Assembly: GCF_038443675.1 (NCBI RefSeq)
Contig: NZ_CP151762.1
Location: 3,410,001-3,474,000, forward strand
Length of the DNA stretch: 64,000 nucleotides
Source of the DNA: Yoonia sp. G8-12
Lineage (GTDB): Bacteria; Pseudomonadota; Alphaproteobacteria; Rhodobacterales; Rhodobacteraceae
Direction of reading: 5' to 3'
Shown: positions 43,444 through 53,063 of the stretch, piece by piece
Numbering within the stretch: the stretch's first letter is position 1
Layout of the letters: every line of letters begins with the position of its first letter
Notes under the pieces: model-generated
What the model was told of the DNA's origin: nothing
Databases searched by the model: none
What the model saw: only the letters and a program-made list of their open reading frames with translations
Program-made: the position numbers and the translations under genes

Positions 43444-45786
43444 ATGACTGATGAAATCGACACTGGCCTAGGCCCCAACGACGTTACAGAATCACTGCGG
43501 CGCGCCATCGGCGACCGGTACCTGACCTATGCGCTTTCGACGATCATGCACCGTGCGTTACCTGACGCGCGCGATGGTCTCAAACCCGTACACCGCCGCA
43601 TCCTTTATGCGATGTCGCGCCTGCGCTTGTCGCCCACGGGCGGATTTCTGAAATCCGCAAAGATTAGCGGCGACACGATGGGTGATTTCCACCCGCATGG
43701 TGATGCGGCGATCTATGACGCCATGGCGCGTTTGGCGCAGGACTTTAACGTGCGCTACCCATTGGTGGATGGTCAGGGCAACTTTGGCAACATCGACGGC
43801 GACAACCCAGCCGCATCGCGCTACACCGAGGCACGCATGACGGCCGCGGCGGAGGCCCTGTTGGAGGGGCTCTCCGAGGACAGTGTTGATTTTCGCGACA
43901 ACTACGACGGGCGGCTGACCGAGCCGGCAGTCTTGCCGGCCACATTCCCCAACCTTCTTGCCAATGGATCAAGCGGCATTGCCGTTGGGATGGCGACGAA
44001 TATTCCACCGCATAACCTTCACGAGTTGATTGACGCTTGCCTTCATCTGATCAAAACACCTGACGCCCGCGACGATACGCTTTTGAACTATATTCCCGGC
44101 CCCGATTTCCCGACCGGCGGCACAATCGTCGAACCTGCCGCGAACATTGCAGAAGCCTACCGCACCGGTCGCGGATCGTTCCGTCTGCGCGCTAAATGGG
44201 AGGTTGAGGATTTGGGACGTGGGACATGGCAGGTTGTCGTGACCGAAATCCCCTATCAGGTGCAGAAATCGAAACTGATCGAGAAGCTCGCCGAAGTCAT
44301 CCAGCTTAAGAAAGTGCCACTTTTGGCCGACGTTCGTGACGAGAGCGCCGAAGACATTCGTGTCGTGCTGGAACCGCGCGCCAAGACCGTCGACCCCGAG
44401 GTCATGATGGGCATGCTGTTCCGCAACTCGGATCTCGAAACGCGCTTTAGTCTGAACATGAACGTGCTGATTGACGGGCTCACACCAAAGGTGTGCTCGC
44501 TCAAAGAAGTGCTGCGCGCGTTCCTTGATCACCGCCGCGATGTCCTTATCCGCCGCAGTAAATACCGTCTGGAAAAGATTGACCACCGCCTTGAGGTGCT
44601 TGAGGGCTTTATCATCGCATTCCTCAATCTCGATCGCGTAATTGATATTATTCGTTACGATGATGATCCTAAAAAGGCGCTGATGATCGAAGACTGGGGG
44701 CAGGATCATGTCCGCGCCACCTCCGAGGTCGACTACCGCTCGCCCATCGTACCGGGCGCTGATCCGGAAATCTCGCTGACGGAAGTTCAGGCCGAAGCGA
44801 TCCTGAACATGCGGTTGCGCAGCCTGCGCCGCCTTGAAGAGCTGGAACTGATTGCCGAACGTGATGCCTTGATGGCAGAGCGCGCAGGTATTGAGGACTT
44901 GCTGGAGAGCGATGATCTGCAATGGGCGCGGATCGCAGAACAGCTACGTGAAACCCGGAAAATCTTTGGCCGCGACAGCGAAGGCGGTGCGCGCCGCACG
45001 CAGTTTGCCGAGGCGACCGAGGTTGTTGACGTGCCGCTTGAGGCGATGATCGAGCGGGAGCCGATCACTGTTGTCTGTTCTGAAATGGGGTGGGTCCGTG
45101 CGATGACCGGCCATATTGATCTGACCCGCGAATTGAAGTTCAAAGATGGCGATGCTCCACGCTTTATTTTCCACGCAGAAACTACCGACAAATTGCTGGT
45201 CTTTGGCGCAAATGGCCGGTTCTACACCGTCGGGGCCGCCAACCTGCCGGGCGGGCGCGGCATGGGTGAGCCACTGCGGCTGATGATCGATCTACCCAAT
45301 GATGTCGAAATCGTTGATTTCCTCATCCACAAACCTGGTGCAAAGCTGCTGGTCGCCTCGGCTGAAGGCAACGGATTTATCGTGCCCGAGGAAGAGGTGT
45401 TGGCGCAGACGCGGACCGGTAAGCAGGTGCTGAACGTCAAGGATACTATTGCCAAGGTGTGTCGGCGGGTTGCGGGCGATCATGTTGCGGTGGTGTCCGA
45501 GAACGCGAAACTGCTGGTGTTTGAAATCGGTGAATTGCCGGAAATGGGCCGCGGTAAAGGCGTGCGTATCCAGAAATACAAAAAGGCAGCGGGCCGTCAG
45601 GGGATGCTCGAGCTGGATGGCGGATTGTCGGACATCACGACATTCGCTTGGGAAGACGGGCTGTCCTGGCAGATGGGCGGCGGTAAAACGCGAACCGAGC
45701 CGGACATGACAGAGTGGAAAGGTGCGCGCGCTGGTGTTGGCAAACGCCCACCGCATGGGTTCCCCAAGAACAACCGGTTCATTTAA
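43444..45786 (+). CDS. parC: DNA topoisomerase IV subunit A
   Basis: The 780-residue type IIA topoisomerase subunit separates replicated chromosomes with ParE. It has the catalytic region (LKPVHRRILYAMSRL, SAKISGDTMGDFHPHGD, with the tyrosine in NPAASRYTEARMT), the breakage-reunion core (TNIPPHNLHELIDACLHLI) and a C-terminal beta-pinwheel with shorter, ParC-type blades (GRFYTVGAANLPGGRGMGEP). The ATG at 43444 is chosen because residues before it lack conservation; it has no strong ribosome site, and an ATG at 43390 is possible. Confidence 0.96.
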   Translation: MTDEIDTGLGPNDVTESLRRAIGDRYLTYALSTIMHRALPDARDGLKPVHRRILYAMSRLRLSPTGGFLKSAKISGDTMGDFHPHGDAAIYDAMARLAQDFNVRYPLVDGQGNFGNIDGDNPAASRYTEARMTAAAEALLEGLSEDSVDFRDNYDGRLTEPAVLPATFPNLLANGSSGIAVGMATNIPPHNLHELIDACLHLIKTPDARDDTLLNYIPGPDFPTGGTIVEPAANIAEAYRTGRGSFRLRAKWEVEDLGRGTWQVVVTEIPYQVQKSKLIEKLAEVIQLKKVPLLADVRDESAEDIRVVLEPRAKTVDPEVMMGMLFRNSDLETRFSLNMNVLIDGLTPKVCSLKEVLRAFLDHRRDVLIRRSKYRLEKIDHRLEVLEGFIIAFLNLDRVIDIIRYDDDPKKALMIEDWGQDHVRATSEVDYRSPIVPGADPEISLTEVQAEAILNMRLRSLRRLEELELIAERDALMAERAGIEDLLESDDLQWARIAEQLRETRKIFGRDSEGGARRTQFAEATEVVDVPLEAMIEREPITVVCSEMGWVRAMTGHIDLTRELKFKDGDAPRFIFHAETTDKLLVFGANGRFYTVGAANLPGGRGMGEPLRLMIDLPNDVEIVDFLIHKPGAKLLVASAEGNGFIVPEEEVLAQTRTGKQVLNVKDTIAKVCRRVAGDHVAVVSENAKLLVFEIGELPEMGRGKGVRIQKYKKAAGRQGMLELDGGLSDITTFAWEDGLSWQMGGGKTRTEPDMTEWKGARAGVGKRPPHGFPKNNRFI

Positions 45787-45790
45787 TCGT

Positions 45791-45821
45791 TTGACCTTCC
45801 AGTGCGGGAAGCACCTAGCCT
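45791..45821 (+). promoter_or_regulatory. MerR-type promoter of the cytochrome c gene, resembling the copA operator
   Basis: TTGACC (45791-45796), a 19-bp spacer and TAGCCT (45816-45821) mirror the copA promoter, and the first 14 bases TTGACCTTCCAGTG are identical. A dyad CTTCC-AGTGCG-GGAAG is present, but its arms are one base closer than in copA, so binding by the same regulator is plausible, not certain. Confidence 0.6.
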
Positions 45822-45857
45822 TTTCCCGAATGGAAAAGCGAATGAGTGGTGCTGACA

Positions 45858-46295
45858 ATGAACAAGGTTGCAATCGGTGTGTTTGCATTGGTGGTCGCGG
45901 GTGGTGGAGCTTACGTGATGACGGTGGGTGATGGTGCGCCAAACCTCTCAGAGCCAACAGCGATAACCAAGGCAGCCCCGTTGGTCGAGGTGGCTATACC
46001 AGCGACGTTCACTGAGCAGCAAGCAATGGGCCAGATTGCATTTGAAGCCAATTGTGCCGCATGTCACGGCGTAAATGCGGCGGGGCGTGATGGCGTCGCA
46101 CCCCCATTGGTTCACAAGATTTATGAGCCCTCACATGACGGCGACGAGGCATTTCAAAGGGCTGTTGCACTTGGCGTGCAGGCGCACCATTGGCCATTTG
46201 GAAATATGGCCGCGATTGAGGGGCTCACGCGTGCCGATGTGGCGACGATCGTTTCCTATATTCGATCATTGCAAGTCGAGAACGGCATCAATTAA
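45858..46295 (+). CDS. Single-heme c-type cytochrome
   Basis: From ATG 45858 the product has 145 residues: an N-terminal uncleaved anchor or signal (MNKVAIGVFALVVAGGGAYVM), then one cytochrome c domain with the heme motif NCAACHGVNAAG and a likely axial methionine in WPFGNMAAIEGL. It would be periplasmic and face the respiratory chain. The frame is open to 45846, but those GTG starts would only lengthen the charged N-terminus. The copper-type promoter just upstream suggests induction by copper; the cytochrome's partner is unknown. Confidence 0.9.
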   Translation: MNKVAIGVFALVVAGGGAYVMTVGDGAPNLSEPTAITKAAPLVEVAIPATFTEQQAMGQIAFEANCAACHGVNAAGRDGVAPPLVHKIYEPSHDGDEAFQRAVALGVQAHHWPFGNMAAIEGLTRADVATIVSYIRSLQVENGIN

Positions 46296-46338
46296 CGCTG
46301 TCAACGTAGGACGTGCCGGCGCGCGCACTATCTGCGAA

Positions 46339-46367
46339 TTGACTGATATGCATTTCGTTTCTGATAT
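46339..46367 (+). promoter_or_regulatory. Possible sigma-70 promoter of tuf
   Basis: TTGACT (46339-46344), 17 bp, then a weak -10 (TGATAT or the overlapping GATATC) lie about 100 bases before the tuf ATG. The leader also holds a GGGCC/GGCCC hairpin near 46428-46443. The -10 is poor, so this is tentative. Confidence 0.35.
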
Positions 46368-46467
46368 CGGGGTCACCCCACTTGATTTCCCTTCCGTTTC
46401 CCAATACATCGCCCGCGATGTTGGACCGGGCCGCTTTTGGCCCCTCAAAAATTAAGGGCCCTGCGAT

Positions 46468-47643
<1,176 letters not shown>

Positions 47644-47653
47644 TCGGACCACG

Positions 47654-47695
47654 CGTGGGTTGCACCCACCCTACGTAGGGTGGGTGCAACCCACC
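47654..47695. repeat. Two head-to-head GTAG-type REP hairpins after tuf
   Basis: Bases 47655-47694 form a perfect 40-bp palindrome with no central loop. Each 20-bp arm is itself a hairpin unit: GTAG followed by GGTGGGT-GCA-ACCCACC (right unit 47675-47695; left unit reads the same on the minus strand). The GTAG head before a small hairpin is the hallmark of REP elements mobilised by RAYT transposases. Confidence 0.75.
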
Positions 47696-47712
47696 GCATG
47701 ACCAAACAAACG

Positions 47713-47749
47713 AAAGGCCGCCTTGGGGACGGGGCGGCCTTTTGCTTTT
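47713..47749 (+). terminator. Rho-independent terminator of tuf
   Basis: A 10-bp perfect stem (AAAGGCCGCC, loop TTGGGGACGG, GGCGGCCTTT) is followed by TTTTGCTTTTC on the plus strand, 70 bases after tuf and beyond the palindrome pair. Confidence 0.93.
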
Positions 47750-47842
47750 CTCTCTCGTGTGCTATTTACCGCTCAACCAACGGAGGCCAACATGGATCAT
47801 TCAGCGCTGTGAAATTTTCGAAATTCAGCACAAGGATACCCC

Positions 47843-48487
47843 ATGACCTTTCCACTTCCGAACACCCGAAACCCGGTTGTATTGCCCGACGGCAACGCAC
47901 ATGCAGGCACTGTTTTTCTTTCCGCTGCAGTTGATCATCCGCGGTTTGAGATCGGCGATTATACTTACGCAAGTGCGCATATACCGCCAGAAGACTGGGC
48001 CTCACATCTTGCACCCTACCTTTACGACTTTTCGCCGGAAAAGTTATCTATCGGGAAATTCTGCCAGCTGGCGGATGGTGTGACGTTCATTACGTCGTCA
48101 GCGAACCATCGCTATGATGGATTTTCCACGTTTCCATTCATGATTTTCACCGGCGCAGGGCCACACGCGCCTTCCATGCCCGACCCTGGCCCCGATACTG
48201 TCATCGGGAATGATGTGTGGATTGGACAAGGTGCTACCATCTTGCCCGGTGCGCGGGTCGGCAACGGTGTGATCGTTGCGGCGGGCGCAGTCGTGGGCGG
48301 GCATATTCCTGCCTACGCGATTGTCAGGGGCAATCCGGCCCAAATCAGCAGGATGCGGTTCGACGATGATACGATTGTGGCCTTGCAAGAGATCGCTTGG
48401 TGGGGTTGGGATATTGACAGAATTGTTGCGCAAGAAGCAGCGATTGTTGGTGCTGATTTGGTTAAGTTGCGGGCGGCAGCCAGGTGA
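47843..48487 (+). CDS. CatB-related O-acetyltransferase (xenobiotic acyltransferase, hexapeptide repeat)
   Basis: The 214-residue protein is a left-handed beta-helix acetyltransferase of the Vat/CatB (XAT) type: KLSIGKFCQLADGVTFITSS, the catalytic histidine in SANHRYDG, then hexapeptide turns TVIGNDVWIGQGATILPG and GNGVIVAAGAVVGG, ending PAYAIVRGNPAQ. Relatives acetylate streptogramins, chloramphenicol or sugars; the substrate here is not known, and such genes are common in environmental bacteria. The start follows AAGGATACCCC. It lies alone between tuf and an MFS gene, with no clear promoter. Confidence 0.92.
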   Translation: MTFPLPNTRNPVVLPDGNAHAGTVFLSAAVDHPRFEIGDYTYASAHIPPEDWASHLAPYLYDFSPEKLSIGKFCQLADGVTFITSSANHRYDGFSTFPFMIFTGAGPHAPSMPDPGPDTVIGNDVWIGQGATILPGARVGNGVIVAAGAVVGGHIPAYAIVRGNPAQISRMRFDDDTIVALQEIAWWGWDIDRIVAQEAAIVGADLVKLRAAAR

Positions 48488-48599
48488 GGCACGACGAAAT
48501 GGCCTTTTCGGTTGATGGACCAGGCGGAGGTTGAACGAACGCTCTTCTGCTTTGGGCCGTGAAATTCATTTCTGTTGCGCCAATGATGAAAGTCGGGAA

Positions 48600-49757
48600 G
48601 TGTGGCGCACGATATCAAACCGTTGGTTCATCCTCGCAGTTCTGTTTTTTGCGCGCCTTGTGATGGCATTCCAGTTTCAAGCCATTGCGGCGCTATCTCC
48701 GCTTTTGATGGCAGACTTCGGGATTGGACTTGCGGATATCGGTTTTCTGATAGGGCTTTATTTTGCACCTGGCATTCTCTTTGCCCTTCCGGGCGGGGTC
48801 GTTGCCGCCAGATTTGGTGACAAGCGGGTCGTTGGTGCGGGCCTGATTTTGATGTTGCTCGGTGGTGCAATCATCGCCGCGACGCAAAGCTGGAATGTGC
48901 TGGTGGCGGGCAGGTTCATCGTTGGCACCGGTGGTGTGATCCTGAACGTCATCATGACCAAAATGTTGGTTGATTGGTTTGCCGGTCGCGAAATTTCGAC
49001 GGCGATGGCGATCTATATCAATTCCTGGCCTGTCGGGATCGCGTTGGCGCTTATCTTCCTGCCTGCACTTGCCAGCGCTGGGGGCATTGCTTTTGCTTGG
49101 TGGGCGCTTTGGGGTTTGGTTGCTGCGGCCTTTGTCCTGTTTGCGCTGTTTTATCACCCCCCAGAAGGTATTGAGGTGGGGACCGTCACGCTGGAAAGGG
49201 TTGCTCTACCCTATGTCGCACTGACGTTGGCGGGCCTGGTGTGGGCGTTCTACAACACAGCGCTGGCGATGATTTTCAGCTTTGGGCCTGCGTTCTTGGT
49301 CCAACTTGGGTGGTCGTTGACGCAGGCGGGCTCGGTGACCAGTCTTTTCATGGTCCTTTTTTCGATCGCGCTGCCAATCGGTGGAATCATAGCTGATCGG
49401 ACGGGGCGTAAAGACGCAATCATCTATCTTAGTCTGATGAGCTTTGCCGTGCTGATGCCTGTCGTCATCTATGCCCCTGCCACTGCACTCGCCGTTTTCT
49501 GCGTCTTGGGCATTTTGTTTGCCTTAGGGGCAGGGCCAGTCATGACCTTGCCTGGTGATGTGCTGAGCCCGAAATCGCGTTCTCTCGGGATGGGTGTCTT
49601 CTTTACGATCTACTACGTTGCAATGATGGTTGGCCCACGTCTTGGTGGTGGACTGGCTGACGCAGCAGGTGATGCCGGAATGGCGATCCTGACAGGGGCA
49701 AGGATGTCGCTTGCGGCGGCGGTTTCATTATTGTTGTTCCGGCGCGCAACAATCTAG
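48600..49757 (+). CDS. Major facilitator superfamily transporter
   Basis: The protein has about twelve membrane helices and MFS motifs (GGVVAARFGDKRVVGAG between helices 2 and 3; IADRTGRKDAIIYL between 8 and 9), resembling nitrate/cyanate-type or organic-anion MFS carriers. The start is uncertain: a GTG at 48600 gives 385 residues beginning at the first helix; the frame runs back to a TTG at 48531 directly against a GGAGG, too close to serve as its ribosome site. The substrate is unknown. The last 155 bases overlap the convergent acyltransferase frame (see findings). Confidence 0.9.
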   Translation: MWRTISNRWFILAVLFFARLVMAFQFQAIAALSPLLMADFGIGLADIGFLIGLYFAPGILFALPGGVVAARFGDKRVVGAGLILMLLGGAIIAATQSWNVLVAGRFIVGTGGVILNVIMTKMLVDWFAGREISTAMAIYINSWPVGIALALIFLPALASAGGIAFAWWALWGLVAAAFVLFALFYHPPEGIEVGTVTLERVALPYVALTLAGLVWAFYNTALAMIFSFGPAFLVQLGWSLTQAGSVTSLFMVLFSIALPIGGIIADRTGRKDAIIYLSLMSFAVLMPVVIYAPATALAVFCVLGILFALGAGPVMTLPGDVLSPKSRSLGMGVFFTIYYVAMMVGPRLGGGLADAAGDAGMAILTGARMSLAAAVSLLLFRRATI

Positions 49758-50442
49758 GGGCCGGGGGTACGCCGATGAGTTCATCCGCCCGCGCCGTTGT
49801 AGCGCTAATGAAATCAGCGATATCCTGACGGATCTCTTCCAAGTCAGCGGCGTCGAGTTTGCGTGGCACCTTTTGCGGAAAGCGTGCAAACACGTAGGCA
49901 CCCTTGCTGAATGGCCGCGGCACCAGCAATTGATCCCATGAGTTAACACGCCGTTGCCGCGTGGTGGAAAATCCGTAGCAAAAGATTGGCAGTCCTGTCG
50001 CGCGCGCCCACTCAAGTGGTGGATCTTTCAACTGCAATGCGGGCCCGAGTGGCCCATCAGCCGTCAACCCAATACTCACGCCGTCCTTGACGCGTTTCAG
50101 GACGGTGCGTGATGCCACCATATTGGAAACCTTGGCAGACATTTTCATCGGTTGCAGGCCTGATTGCCGGTGAAGCGCGCCCACAACCCGCGCAATTGGT
50201 GATTTATCATGAAGGCTGGAGAGTGATCCACTATCCACGGGCCAGTGGTGCGCGATCATCATGAGCCGACTGTGCCACATCACGAGCAGAACGGGCCCGT
50301 CGGCCATTGCGGCGCGCAAGTCATCAACGCCCTCGGATTGCCACCGTGTCGTGCGTTGCACCAGACCGAGATACACCAACAACAAACGCCCAACCACGTT
50401 CACCAGCCACTCTGATTTCTCGATCCGTTTGCGCAATGACAT
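49603..50442 (-). CDS. DUF374 lysophospholipid acyltransferase family protein, 3' end probably misread
   Basis: The 279-residue frame has a DUF374 domain: LVMWHSRLMMIAHHWP, SSLHDKSPIARVVGAL, GVSIGLTADGPLGPALQ and LPIFCYGFSTTRQRR, relatives of LpxL-like acyltransferases that act at the inner membrane. The family-like part ends near DELIGVPP, and the last 50 or so residues are antisense to the MFS gene and look unnatural. If the GGGGG at 49763-49767 were six G, the frame would stop at 49754 after about 228 residues, with only a two-base overlap. The gene is convergent with the MFS gene. Confidence 0.87.
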   Translation of the reverse strand: MSLRKRIEKSEWLVNVVGRLLLVYLGLVQRTTRWQSEGVDDLRAAMADGPVLLVMWHSRLMMIAHHWPVDSGSLSSLHDKSPIARVVGALHRQSGLQPMKMSAKVSNMVASRTVLKRVKDGVSIGLTADGPLGPALQLKDPPLEWARATGLPIFCYGFSTTRQRRVNSWDQLLVPRPFSKGAYVFARFPQKVPRKLDAADLEEIRQDIADFISATTARADELIGVPPAPRLLRAGTTIMKPPPQATSLPLSGSPFRHHLLRQPVHHQDVGQPSLQRSRS

Positions 50443-50565
50443 CTGGGGCGGGCCTTTGGTTCCGGTTTGCAGCCTTGTTGTCGCATTTCTTGGACTGATT
50501 ACAAGTGCGCGACACCTTCCCTCTTGATCCTGCTTTCGTTTCGGACTACCTCCGCACTCGGTCGT

Positions 50566-50641
<76 letters not shown>

Positions 50642-50686
50642 GACCAGATCACCGACACGCATTTGCGCGGAGGATCAGAAATTTCC

Positions 50687-51583
50687 ATGATAGCAACGCC
50701 CACCTCCGTCGCATTCCATATCGGAGTGCACAAAACCGCCACGACCCATTTGCAACGCTGTCTGCGTCGTGCTGCGCATGATCTGGCGGCCAATGATGTG
50801 CGCTATTACGGGCCGGATACACTGCGGTTGCCCGGACGGTCCCTGCAAGCGCTCTTTGGGCTGAAACATGACGCAGGGGATTCCGGGGTCAAACGAGCTG
50901 CGGCCGAGCAGATGGCATTGCTTTGCGGGAACGCGCACAGATTGGTCCTGAGCGAAGAGAATTTCATCGGACCGCTAAACCAACCGCAGGGGCGGACGAT
51001 GAAGCGGCGCTATAAAGCTGCGGATGCGCGGCTCAGCGCATTGGCCGAGGCTATTGGGCAAACCATTGATGTCCATCTCGCTGTGCGTCGGCCGACGGCC
51101 TTTATCAATTCGGCCTATTGCCAGATGCTTTTGGGTGGGCGGGTGCAGCCTATACAAACTTATCAAAGCCGAAACGGGCTTGGGAGTGTTGACTGGGTTG
51201 ATCTGGTCAGCCGCCTGCGCGCAGCGCGCGGTGTTGGTCGCGTGACAGTTTGGCGGTACGAGGATTATGGCGACGTGTTCGTGCAGATTATCACCGGACT
51301 TGTCGGGCAAGAGGCCGCGCCATTGGTCGCCCCAAGACCGCGCCATATCAATCGCGGCCTGTCTGCCGCGGCTGTGGCGCAGGTCTTGGCGCAGGCCCAA
51401 TCCGGGGTCGTTGAGGATAGTGCAAAGATGGCACGCAAGGCCCTTCCCATCGAGGATGGGCATGCGCCCTTTGATGGGTTTTCGCATCAAGAGCACGCTA
51501 TAGGCGATGCGGCTTACGGGCGGCAGATCGCTGCGATTGCGCAGATGGACGGTGTCACCTTGCTGCGTCCTGATCGGGGCTGA
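50687..51583 (+). CDS. Sulfotransferase-like P-loop protein
   Basis: The 298-residue protein starts FHIGVHKTATTHLQRCL, resembling the PAPS-binding 5'-phosphosulfate loop of sulfotransferases, followed by DVRYYGPDTLR and RLVLSEENFIGP. Roseobacter genomes hold several such proteins, probably acting on surface polysaccharides. GGAGG lies 12 bases before ATG 50687. It is inserted between tRNA-Trp and secE, normally adjacent genes, so it is an accessory insertion. The donor/acceptor is unknown. Confidence 0.8.
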   Translation: MIATPTSVAFHIGVHKTATTHLQRCLRRAAHDLAANDVRYYGPDTLRLPGRSLQALFGLKHDAGDSGVKRAAAEQMALLCGNAHRLVLSEENFIGPLNQPQGRTMKRRYKAADARLSALAEAIGQTIDVHLAVRRPTAFINSAYCQMLLGGRVQPIQTYQSRNGLGSVDWVDLVSRLRAARGVGRVTVWRYEDYGDVFVQIITGLVGQEAAPLVAPRPRHINRGLSAAAVAQVLAQAQSGVVEDSAKMARKALPIEDGHAPFDGFSHQEHAIGDAAYGRQIAAIAQMDGVTLLRPDRG

Positions 51584-51674
51584 CACGCTGTTGATCATCG
51601 GGTGCTCCTTACGGGCTTGAATTTGTGGGACAGAGGCCGTAAGTCCGTCATGTTTCGATAAAGGACTATCAGCC

Positions 51675-51875
51675 ATGGCTATCGCCAACCCAGTCAAGTT
51701 CATCCAAGAAGTCCGTTCAGAAGTGGGCAAGGTCGTTTGGCCAACCCGCCGCGAAGTTGTGATGACCACAATCATGGTGTTTATCATGGCAGCACTGACG
51801 GCGATCTTTTTCTTTTTGGTCGACCTTCTGATCCGGACCGGGCTTAACGGGGTTCTAACCTACTTTGGCAGCTAA
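51675..51875 (+). CDS. secE: Protein translocase subunit SecE
   Basis: The 66-residue protein is the short single-helix SecE of alphaproteobacteria: FIQEVRSEVGKVVWPTRREV amphipathic segment, then one membrane helix (MVFIMAALTAIFFFLVDLLI). It clamps the SecY halves in the export channel. A CTTACGG/CCGTAAG hairpin lies in its leader (51608-51643). A terminator-like hairpin separates it from nusG. Confidence 0.97.
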   Translation: MAIANPVKFIQEVRSEVGKVVWPTRREVVMTTIMVFIMAALTAIFFFLVDLLIRTGLNGVLTYFGS

Positions 51876-51946
51876 TCGGCCGGATTTCCCGCGCGCCTCT
51901 TGAAAACCTCGCAAGGCGGCGGTAAGAGCCAACAACCTCCGAGAAT

Positions 51947-51986
51947 GGCGTGCGGCGAGATCAAGTTGCACGCCGATTTTATTTTC
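51947..51986 (+). terminator. Terminator-like hairpin in the secE-nusG spacer
   Basis: GGCGTGC (51947-51953) pairs with GCACGCC (51968-51974) over a 14-nt loop and is followed by GATTTTATTTTC. The 13-mer AGAATGGCGTGCG forming its 5' arm recurs in the rplJ leader hairpin at 55823. It may attenuate nusG. Confidence 0.6.
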
Positions 51987-52063
51987 GGGGCTGGCGGTCC
52001 CGCTGCCAGAATGAAATGCAATTGCGGCCCGACGGGCCACGTGACGACAAGGTGCTCTGACAG

Positions 52064-52594
52064 ATGGCCAAACGTTGGTATTCGGTAAGTGTTCTCTCAA
52101 ACTTTGAGAAGAAAATTGCAGAAGCGATCCGCACAAAGGCAGAAGAGCAGGGGCTCAGCGATCAGATCGATGAGGTGCTGGTGCCGACCGAAGAAGTGAT
52201 CGAAATCCGCCGCAACAAGAAGGTGACCGCAGAGCGCCGCTTTATGCCGGGTTACGTTCTGGTCCACATGGAAATGTCGGACGAAGGGTATCATCTGATC
52301 AACTCGATCAACCGCGTCACAGGTTTCTTGGGGCCTCAAGGCCGCCCGATGCCGATGCGCGATGCCGAAGTGCAGGCCATCCTTGGCCGCGTTCAAGAGG
52401 GTGAAGATGCGCCACGCACGCTCATCCACTTCGAGATCGGCGAGAAGGTCAAAGTCAACGACGGACCGTTCGAAGACTTTGACGGGATGGTCGAGGAAGT
52501 TGACGAAGACAACCAGCGCCTGAAGGTGACGGTGTCGATCTTTGGCCGGGCGACACCGGTCGAATTGGAATTCACGCAGGTTACCAAGCAGTAA
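52064..52594 (+). CDS. nusG: Transcription termination/antitermination factor NusG
   Basis: The 176-residue protein has the NGN domain (MAKRWYSVSVLSNFEKKIAE; ERRFMPGYVLVHMEM; VTGFLGPQGRPMPM) and the C-terminal KOW domain (GEKVKVNDGPFEDFDGMVEE) that binds Rho or ribosomal S10. It contacts RNA polymerase encoded downstream. It ends with a strong terminator, so rplKA here is a separate transcript. Confidence 0.98.
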   Translation: MAKRWYSVSVLSNFEKKIAEAIRTKAEEQGLSDQIDEVLVPTEEVIEIRRNKKVTAERRFMPGYVLVHMEMSDEGYHLINSINRVTGFLGPQGRPMPMRDAEVQAILGRVQEGEDAPRTLIHFEIGEKVKVNDGPFEDFDGMVEEVDEDNQRLKVTVSIFGRATPVELEFTQVTKQ

Positions 52595-52616
52595 TTGCTG
52601 AGTTCAAAGATTTGAA

Positions 52617-52646
52617 AAGGGGAGCGCCGGGCGCTCCCCTTGTTTG
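52617..52646 (+). terminator. Rho-independent terminator of nusG
   Basis: An 11-bp perfect stem, AAGGGGAGCGC / GCGCTCCCCTT around a CGG loop, is followed by TGTTTG, 22 bases after the stop. Confidence 0.9.
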
Positions 52647-52734
52647 TTGCGAGGTCCCTTTTGAGGGATGAAATCCAAAAGGCGACCTCGTTAGGGCCCG
52701 CCAAAGGCAAGCCGGGATTTTGCTGAATCTGCCG

Positions 52735-52929
52735 TTAGCGATCTACGCTGGCCCCTTCAGTGCGTTCACAGCTTGCAAAGAAGTAGCAGCCCCAGCTGCT
52801 ATTCTCTTGCGGAAATGATAGTTGAGGTGTCGTAACAGTTTGCGCCATCGCAATGGGCGCAATGCCTATCGCGATCGTGCTCATTGCGGTGACAGTACAT
52901 CCGACGCGGATCAGTTTGGAAATCTTCAT
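52735..52929 (-). CDS. Small exported peptide, unknown function
   Basis: The 64-residue product has a signal peptide with a cleavage site after AIAMA (A29/Q30), leaving a 35-residue peptide containing two cysteines spaced C48-X5-C54 (WGCYFFASCER), which could form a disulfide. AAGGGG precedes the ATG with proper spacing. It is divergent from a LuxR-type regulator gene at 53064, inside the nusG-rplK interval. I recognise no family, and the role is unknown. Confidence 0.6.
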   Translation of the reverse strand: MKISKLIRVGCTVTAMSTIAIGIAPIAMAQTVTTPQLSFPQENSSWGCYFFASCERTEGASVDR

Positions 52930-53063
52930 CAGGTCTACCCCTTAACTTTGCCGAACACCGTTTGACGTCCGCAACTGCCCTAGGCACAGTTTGAATGGTC
53001 AGGCGGTTCGGCACATGGGCAAATTTACCTATGCGGGCGAATAAACTGGTGTATTCTGCGCCG

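Noticed and set aside
43969..44922. 317-codon minus-strand open frame opposite parC
   Set aside because: Antisense of conserved ParC sequence with no features of its own.
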